Shown here: positions 59,689 through 64,000 of the stretch, in pieces
How positions within the stretch are numbered: position 1 is the first letter of the stretch
How the letters are laid out: each line of letters opens with the position of its first letter
Origin: Sporomusa ovata DSM 2662
GTDB lineage: Bacteria > Bacillota > Negativicutes > Sporomusales > Sporomusaceae
Reading direction: 5' to 3'
NCBI RefSeq assembly: GCF_000445445.1
Contig: NZ_ASXP01000002.1
Location: 186,001 to 250,000, forward strand
DNA: 64,000 nt
Made by a program: the position numbers and the translations under genes
Notes under the pieces: model-generated
Databases searched by the model: none
What the model saw: only the letters and a program-made list of their open reading frames with translations
Told to the model about the DNA's origin: nothing

Positions 59689-60108
59689 TTAAGACTTTTT
59701 CAAAAATTTCTCCATGCTTTTCAACCCTTTCTCAATAGCAACTCTGACGGCTTTTTCATTTATACCCTCTGCCCGTGCAATATCGGATTTACTCATACCG
59801 AGTATGTAATGGGCATAAATTCGTTTTCCTTGCTTGTCCGGCAAGTAAGCGATTGCGGAGTGCAGTTGTTCGGAAGTAATTTTACGCTCGTAAATCTCGC
59901 AAGGGGAAAGGGATTCAAAAAGAATATCCTTTTCGATCCCGTCGTCAGCGTCCAGCGAATAGTGGGCTTTGTTATAGAAGCGGCGGCGAATGTAGTTTTT
60001 CTCCAAACGTTCTGCTTCCAGCAAAGCGTCCTTGATTTCATCTGATATCTCAACAAAAAAGTCTGAATTATAAAACGGGTAATAATCCCGCAGATTGATT
60101 TTTGCCAT
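59689..60108 (-). CDS. Sigma-70-region-4-like regulator
   Basis: 139 residues. The C-terminal helix-turn-helix (HYILGMSKSDIARAEGINEKAVRVAIEKGLKS) is a region-4-type domain; the N-terminus (DYYPFYNSDFFVEISDEIKD) is typical of element-borne sigma-like factors. GGAGGAACG precedes the ATG at 60108. Probably controls element genes. Confidence 0.78.
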   Translation of the reverse strand: MAKINLRDYYPFYNSDFFVEISDEIKDALLEAERLEKNYIRRRFYNKAHYSLDADDGIEKDILFESLSPCEIYERKITSEQLHSAIAYLPDKQGKRIYAHYILGMSKSDIARAEGINEKAVRVAIEKGLKSMEKFLKKS

Positions 60109-60184
60109 AAGGCGTTCCTCCATTTCGATTTTTTAGGGAATAGTGAATCGAAATGGAGCGGGAGGGGAACGACAGCGAGGTCGG

Positions 60185-60209
60185 ACTTCGGGCCAAGTTG
60201 GCCCGAAGT
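60185..60209. repeat. 25-bp palindrome, copy 3
   Basis: Same sequence as copy 1, between the sigma-like gene and the IS91 element. Confidence 0.8.
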
Positions 60210-60256
60210 GACAAGGCTTGTTCCATACGTTGTCAGTGAAAAAAGGATACAAAAAA

Positions 60257-60287
60257 ACACCTTTACGCAAATTAGCGCGAAAGGTGT
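60257..60287 (-). terminator. Terminator of the IS91 genes
   Basis: ACACCTTT/AAAGGTGT stem, followed on the minus strand by seven T. Confidence 0.7.
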
Positions 60288-60303
60288 CGAATAAGAAAAA
60301 CCG

Positions 60304-60573
60304 CTAGCGCGGTCCTTTGGCTTCGAGTACATCCGAAATTCGGTACTCAAATCCATGAACCCCTTTATAGTAATGCGGATGCATTATTCCACCACAAGAT
60401 TCACACCGAAACTGTGGCGGGTAGCTTAAGTCCCTTGTAATATCCTGTTTGTCAAAGTCCCTTACCACTTGGTAGGGGATTTCTTCTTGTTTTTCACAAC
60501 CCAAACAAATATAGCGTACTGTACTGGGGCGCGGAGGGGTTGGCTTTCCTGCCTTTTTCTTCTTTTTCTGCAT
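60304..60573 (-). CDS. Zinc-ribbon protein overlapping the IS91 transposase
   Basis: 89 residues, basic N-terminus (MQKKKKKAGKPTPPRPS), then YICLGCEKQEE and FRCESCGGIMHPHYY, giving two CxxC pairs. It overlaps the transposase 3' end by 80 bases in another frame and is preceded by GGGGA. Accessory role is likely but unknown. Confidence 0.6.
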   Translation of the reverse strand: MQKKKKKAGKPTPPRPSTVRYICLGCEKQEEIPYQVVRDFDKQDITRDLSYPPQFRCESCGGIMHPHYYKGVHGFEYRISDVLEAKGPR

Positions 60574-61801
60574 TCCCCGATTGATAGCCCATCATCCTTT
60601 CCAAGTATTTTCTTGCCATTAGATCTGTTGTATATCTAATCACTAATTTTCCGTCTTTCAGACAGACTTCTCCCTTGTATTCATAATAATTGCCGCATTT
60701 CCTACAGATTCCCGGATCATGACCACCTTGGTCTTTCTGCCTCTGACTCCAGTTCCGTCTTTTTAATCGGTTCATTTTTACTATCCATCTCTTTACTCGT
60801 TCCTGCCACTTCCCCAGAATCTTTCTGCATATACTCCGGATTCTCCGACCATAAATACCATAATGCCGTATCATTTTAAAGAACTCATCAGGTATATGTT
60901 GTATTAACCGTCCAATAAACTCTTCTACACTCAGGGTTTCTATTTTCTCTTGCCCATCTTTTTTATCTTTGTATCGAAAACTGACGGTTTCACCATCATA
61001 AGCAATAATCCGCGACATCCCAATGGCTGGATGCCTTAAATATCGTCCTATATATCGTAATTGTTCTTTGATATTACCTTTTTCTTTAGGCGCATATATA
61101 TAAAAGCCATTTTGGTGATTATTCCAGGCTTGTTGCAATATCGGTTGTATTCGTTTGATTTCTTCCCGACTTAATTTCTCTCTCAACATCTTCAATACCA
61201 CTGTCTGCCATTGTTTTCTTAACATTTCAAATGGCAAAAAATCGTATTGTTTCCATTCTCCTTTTGCCGTCATTCCTCCCATTGTTACCATCATGTGAAC
61301 ATGCGGATTGAATTGGGCTTTTCCTCCAAATGTGTGCAATCCCGCTATTATCCCTGGCATCACTTTACTTTTGCGTTGAAAGAATTCTTGTATCAATTTT
61401 ACCGACCGATCCATTAGATCCTTTAACAGATATCGGTGTTTTGCAAAGATCGGGCGTAACTCTTCATCTATCGTGAATATCACATGCCGATGCAATACTT
61501 GATAGGCATCATGGCTTAGTACTCGACTCCATTCTTCCGCTTCACCACTCGAGCAGCTCGTACAAAATCGGCTATGGCATCGATAAGGCACAATTTTTAC
61601 ATCATGGCACCCTTCACATACCAACAACTTAAAACCTTGTTTCGGATCTCCACACTGTTGAAATTTTTCAACCTCTTTGCGTACTATAGGTCGTATTCGT
61701 TTTTCATGCTTCTCAACGAACCGCTTCCAATTCTCTTTTACATCAAAAAAGATCTGCCATAAGATATTTTTTTTCATATTCTTCTTTTTCCGCAAACCCA
61801 C
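60494..61801 (-). CDS. IS91-family transposase
   Basis: 435 residues. N-terminal zinc cluster (CEGCHDVKIVPYRCHSRFCTSC), the HUH motif FNPHVHMMVTMGG, and the tyrosine region QLRYIGRYLRHPAIGMSRI. It is a rolling-circle transposase. GTG start at 61801 has GGAG 7 bases upstream; an ATG at 61777 is less supported. Confidence 0.9.
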   Translation of the reverse strand: MGLRKKKNMKKNILWQIFFDVKENWKRFVEKHEKRIRPIVRKEVEKFQQCGDPKQGFKLLVCEGCHDVKIVPYRCHSRFCTSCSSGEAEEWSRVLSHDAYQVLHRHVIFTIDEELRPIFAKHRYLLKDLMDRSVKLIQEFFQRKSKVMPGIIAGLHTFGGKAQFNPHVHMMVTMGGMTAKGEWKQYDFLPFEMLRKQWQTVVLKMLREKLSREEIKRIQPILQQAWNNHQNGFYIYAPKEKGNIKEQLRYIGRYLRHPAIGMSRIIAYDGETVSFRYKDKKDGQEKIETLSVEEFIGRLIQHIPDEFFKMIRHYGIYGRRIRSICRKILGKWQERVKRWIVKMNRLKRRNWSQRQKDQGGHDPGICRKCGNYYEYKGEVCLKDGKLVIRYTTDLMARKYLERMMGYQSGNAEKEEKGRKANPSAPQYSTLYLFGL

Positions 61802-61920
61802 GCCAATTCTCCTGCCACAGCCTTCTCAAACTTATAAATTCTGATATATTAAAAAATGGGCGCAATAGCCGCCCACAAGTTGATATAATACTTTTAAACT
61901 ATGTAAATGAAATTTTTCTG

Positions 61921-61983
61921 CTATATTAAACCGTCACAATATGGCGGCGTTTCTCTCAGAGAAAAAAATGCTTTGGGGTACAT
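61921..61983 (-). CDS. Possible leader peptide, 20 aa
   Basis: AAGGAGG before an ATG that opens MYPKAFFSLRETPPYCDGLI and stops. The ribosome site lies in a stem formed by GGCTTTGGG and CCCCAAAGC. It may be a leader or the start of a gene cut by the IS91 element. Low support. Confidence 0.3.
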   Translation of the reverse strand: MYPKAFFSLRETPPYCDGLI

Positions 61984-62120
61984 AAAAACCTCCTTATCCC
62001 AAAGCCGCCAGAATAAGAAGAATTACAGGTATACTCTTTCCGATTTTTAACGGAAAATGACGGCTTTGTATGTCTGTTAAATTTGTCAGCAATCGTATAA
62101 CAGAAAATTGTTATATGAAA

Positions 62121-62164
62121 AGAGCCGATAATCAAGAGATATGTACTCATTGATTATCGGCTCT
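62121..62164 (-). terminator. Terminator of the KTR gene
   Basis: 15-base perfect stem (62121-62135, 62150-62164) overlapping the last codons, with four T after it on the minus strand. Confidence 0.8.
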
Positions 62165-62342
62165 GCGTCTTTGCGTCTGGCTCTTTGATAACTGACATAT
62201 TGAGTTGTAGCACATTGATTAGAGATTCTTGTTTACATTTGGGACAGTATAGGGGGAAGTTTTCGAGGATTGTATCTTTCCTAATTTTCAGTCTTGTTTT
62301 ATTGCCACATATAGGACATAGTAACCATTGAACTTCAATCAT
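62154..62342 (-). CDS. Cysteine-rich KTR protein
   Basis: 62 residues. LLCPICGNKTRLKIRKDTIL and YCPKCKQESLINV give the two CxxC pairs and KTR motif of this small family, which usually sits next to ribosome-protection tetracycline genes in clostridial elements. AGGGGGTG precedes the ATG at 62342. No tet gene is in the window. Confidence 0.88.
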   Translation of the reverse strand: MIEVQWLLCPICGNKTRLKIRKDTILENFPLYCPKCKQESLINVLQLNMSVIKEPDAKTQSR

Positions 62343-62371
62343 TATCACCCCCTACATCATTTCATTAGTTG

Positions 62372-62600
62372 CTATTTTTCTGCTCTAATAATTACTGTTC
62401 CACAATTTTGATACAAAACTTCAACCGTTTTAAAACCGGCGTTTTTCATAAGTTCAAATTGATGTACCAATGTCAGTGGAATATCAATTTGTATAAACAT
62501 ATCTTCGGGTGTATTATTTTGCTTGCGCTTATATTCGTATTCCTTAAGGCAAAGCGCTTCCTCTTCATCGCAATAGGCAAATCTAGTATATTTCTGTTGC
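62372..62600 (-). pseudogene. C-terminal fragment of a SAM-dependent methyltransferase
   Basis: Reads EYEYKRKQNNTPEDMFIQID, LVHQFELMKNAGFKTVEVLY then NCGTVIIRAEK, the tail of a class-I methyltransferase often found in resistance elements. The catalytic domain is absent; its frame begins within the end of the adenylyltransferase gene. Confidence 0.6.
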
Positions 62601-63446
62601 GTTGGACGGTAAGCTTTTAACGCGCTCAAGGTAGCTCTTGCTATTTCTTGCTTCTGTCAAATCGTAGGGGAAATTTAATTTCTCACTTACCTCCAAAGAA
62701 ATTTTCTGAAACAAATCGCACATGAGAAAAACAGCATCCCATATAGCGTTTATTTGTGCTTTCGAATAAGATTCTAAGTATTGTTCATAAATCCCTTTCG
62801 GCAAATACTTGTCCATGTATTTTGCGGATTTCCCTGCGCTGACTGAAAAATCATTATCAATCCCAATTTTCCATTCCAGCAGCCGCCTAAGCATTGGCCT
62901 TATTTGAAAATTTATCATATCCATTGCATATGGAATCTCATTCCTCCATAATCCCTTCGCCACATTATTTAAACACCACCAAAATTCATTACATGTACAA
63001 TAGAATTGATTTGGCACCGGCTTTTTCACCCAATATTCTTCATCGGACAATACTTGTTTTTGAGGCATGATATTGTCCTTGTCAACTAGTGTTTTATACA
63101 ATTCTAGACTATTAAGTACATTTTCTAATGTCTTTACATGTAAATCCAATCTATTTCCATCAGTGAATTGAATTAGCCAACCATAGCAATTTTCAACATC
63201 AGAAGTGTAGTAGATATTTTCCTCTGGATATTGCATATATAAGCGGTCACCAAATCGATCAATCCAGGCTTTGTCCTCTCTAAATGACCTTGTTTCTGTA
63301 ACAACGTATACAATATCATAATCTTGAAAGATATCTTTTGGTACATTTGGATTTGCACGTGAACCTTCTAAGTAGGCCGCACGAATGCGGACATCGTTGT
63401 TTGCAACTGCTATGATTAAATCCATCATTTCTTTTTCTGATCGCAT
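62583..63446 (-). CDS. Aminoglycoside 6-adenylyltransferase (ANT(6) type)
   Basis: 287 residues. Nucleotidyltransferase core RAAYLEGSRANPNVPKDIFQ, DYDIVYVV (metal Asp pair) and FTDGNRLDLHV; the C-terminal helical domain contains NEFWWCLNNVAKGLWRNEIP and FPYDL. Modifies streptomycin at the 6-hydroxyl. AAAAGGAGACACAGT precedes the ATG. It seems intact and is cargo of the acquired element. Confidence 0.92.
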   Translation of the reverse strand: MRSEKEMMDLIIAVANNDVRIRAAYLEGSRANPNVPKDIFQDYDIVYVVTETRSFREDKAWIDRFGDRLYMQYPEENIYYTSDVENCYGWLIQFTDGNRLDLHVKTLENVLNSLELYKTLVDKDNIMPQKQVLSDEEYWVKKPVPNQFYCTCNEFWWCLNNVAKGLWRNEIPYAMDMINFQIRPMLRRLLEWKIGIDNDFSVSAGKSAKYMDKYLPKGIYEQYLESYSKAQINAIWDAVFLMCDLFQKISLEVSEKLNFPYDLTEARNSKSYLERVKSLPSNATEIY

Positions 63447-63499
63447 ACTGTGTCTCCTTTTATAGTGAAGATAAACTAAGTTATCCGGACAATTTTCTA

Positions 63500-64000
63500 T
63501 TATATCAACTTATGAAAATGCGGCCTCATATTCTCGTATGTACAATGATATCGAAATCCCATATCGAATAATACTTTCTTGGTATTTTCAATATGTGCAC
63601 CTAGCTGTCCTTTTTTATGACTGTCGCTCCCAATTGTGATAATCTCACCGCCTAATTTTTTATATAAAGTAAGTATATCTTTGGATGGTGTCATATCCGT
63701 AAGTCCATATCTGTAGGATGACGTATTTACTTCTATTCCTTTTCCATCACGAATGACAATTTTTAAAATTTCATTCACTATGTCTGAAGTCTTTTCAAAT
63801 GGATATGTGCCATTTTTATCATATCTTATAATAATATCTAAATGTCCCAAAACACTATAATTATTATATTGTTTTACAATTTCCAGCAGCTCTTGATAAT
63901 ATTTTTCGTTATATTCTTTCTGGCTCTTTCCTTTCTGAAAATCCTGTGTCCATAATTCCAAGTTATCTATTTGATGCACAGATAGAATAATAAAATCAAA
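63500..64000 (-). CDS. PHP-domain histidinol-phosphatase-like protein, 5' end outside window
   Basis: At least 166 residues. The frame is open to the window edge (FDFIILSVHQIDNLELWTQD). Metal-binding motifs SVLGHLDIIIRYD, GIEVNTSSYRYG and ITIGSDSHKKGQLGAHI match HisJ-type PHP phosphatases. Whether it makes histidinol or handles another phosphate ester cannot be told. Confidence 0.85.
   Translation of the reverse strand, partial: FDFIILSVHQIDNLELWTQDFQKGKSQKEYNEKYYQELLEIVKQYNNYSVLGHLDIIIRYDKNGTYPFEKTSDIVNEILKIVIRDGKGIEVNTSSYRYGLTDMTPSKDILTLYKKLGGEIITIGSDSHKKGQLGAHIENTKKVLFDMGFRYHCTYENMRPHFHKLI

Larger units (their letters stand above)
60240..61900 (-). mobile_element. IS91-family (HUH) insertion sequence
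   Basis: Transposase plus overlapping zinc-ribbon gene, bounded on the left by a hairpin and on the right by AT-rich DNA. IS91-type elements make no target duplications, and the ends were not precisely identified. Confidence 0.6.

Noticed and set aside
61956..62150. 64-aa minus-strand frame near the KTR gene
   Set aside because: No ribosome site, low-complexity content, and it runs through the KTR terminator region.
1..64000. CRISPR array
   Set aside because: No regularly spaced direct repeats with unique spacers were seen; the repeats found are palindromes or isolated pairs.

Overview
The window looks like a spore-forming, diderm Firmicute of the Negativicutes, most likely a Sporomusaceae relative (inference). 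AT-rich codon use, strong GGAGG-type ribosome sites, a Spo0E-like phosphatase, an anti-TRAP-like zinc peptide, YhaM, a DUF2600 terpene synthase and a c-di-GMP-I riboswitch are Firmicute traits. A full RND pump with a lipoprotein adaptor suggests an outer membrane.

Layout. 0.2-6.3 kb: TetR / adaptor / RND pump / amino-acid permease operon. 6.4-16.2 kb: small envelope and stress genes, a GGDEF+HD-GYP protein, a c-di-GMP riboswitch before a 57-aa acidic protein (paralogue at 14.3 kb), an unassigned structured leader RNA, a C39-like cysteine protease and a small P-loop protein. 14.6-17.1 kb: two half-size TauE/SafE proteins, a TrmB regulator and a fumarylacetoacetate-hydrolase enzyme behind a consensus promoter. 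17.4-26.4 kb: an accessory island ending at tRNA-Arg(CCT), with degenerate copies of the tRNA 3' end at 17.39 and 20.80 kb. It holds a holin-amidase lysin cassette, a YciI/MocR pair, an AIPR phage-defence gene and a DDE/AAA transposon. 26.8-31.2 kb: small resistance-type genes and gene debris (frameshifted catA and TPR genes, GNAT, SDR, oxidoreductase and tnpB fragments) around a compact small-RNA candidate with its own promoter.

31.2-56.5 kb is mostly chromosomal: flavoprotein, nuclease-XPD helicase, DUF362 ferredoxin, MarR, EAL protein, EamA exporter with a divergent MocR, PAS histidine kinase, and a cluster of seven DnaA boxes. Polyphosphate genes follow: ppk1 with a degenerate Ppx-like HD protein, divergent from a canonical Ppx/GppA and a DUF2600 gene. 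An 11-bp-period Pho box lies between them, which suggests phosphate control. Next come a PepT-like peptidase, DNA polymerase IV, an Mrr-like nuclease, YhaM and the anti-TRAP-like peptide.

56.7-64.0 kb is an acquired element: large serine recombinase, DUF6870, sigma-like factor, an IS91-family transposase, Cys-rich KTR protein, ANT(6)-type streptomycin adenylyltransferase and a PHP phosphatase cut by the window end. Three copies of a 25-bp palindrome sit in its gaps.

Several genes here are too short for ordinary ORF calling, or sit in a different frame from the longest ORF; these are noted individually. All functional names come from reading motifs by eye; no database search was possible.
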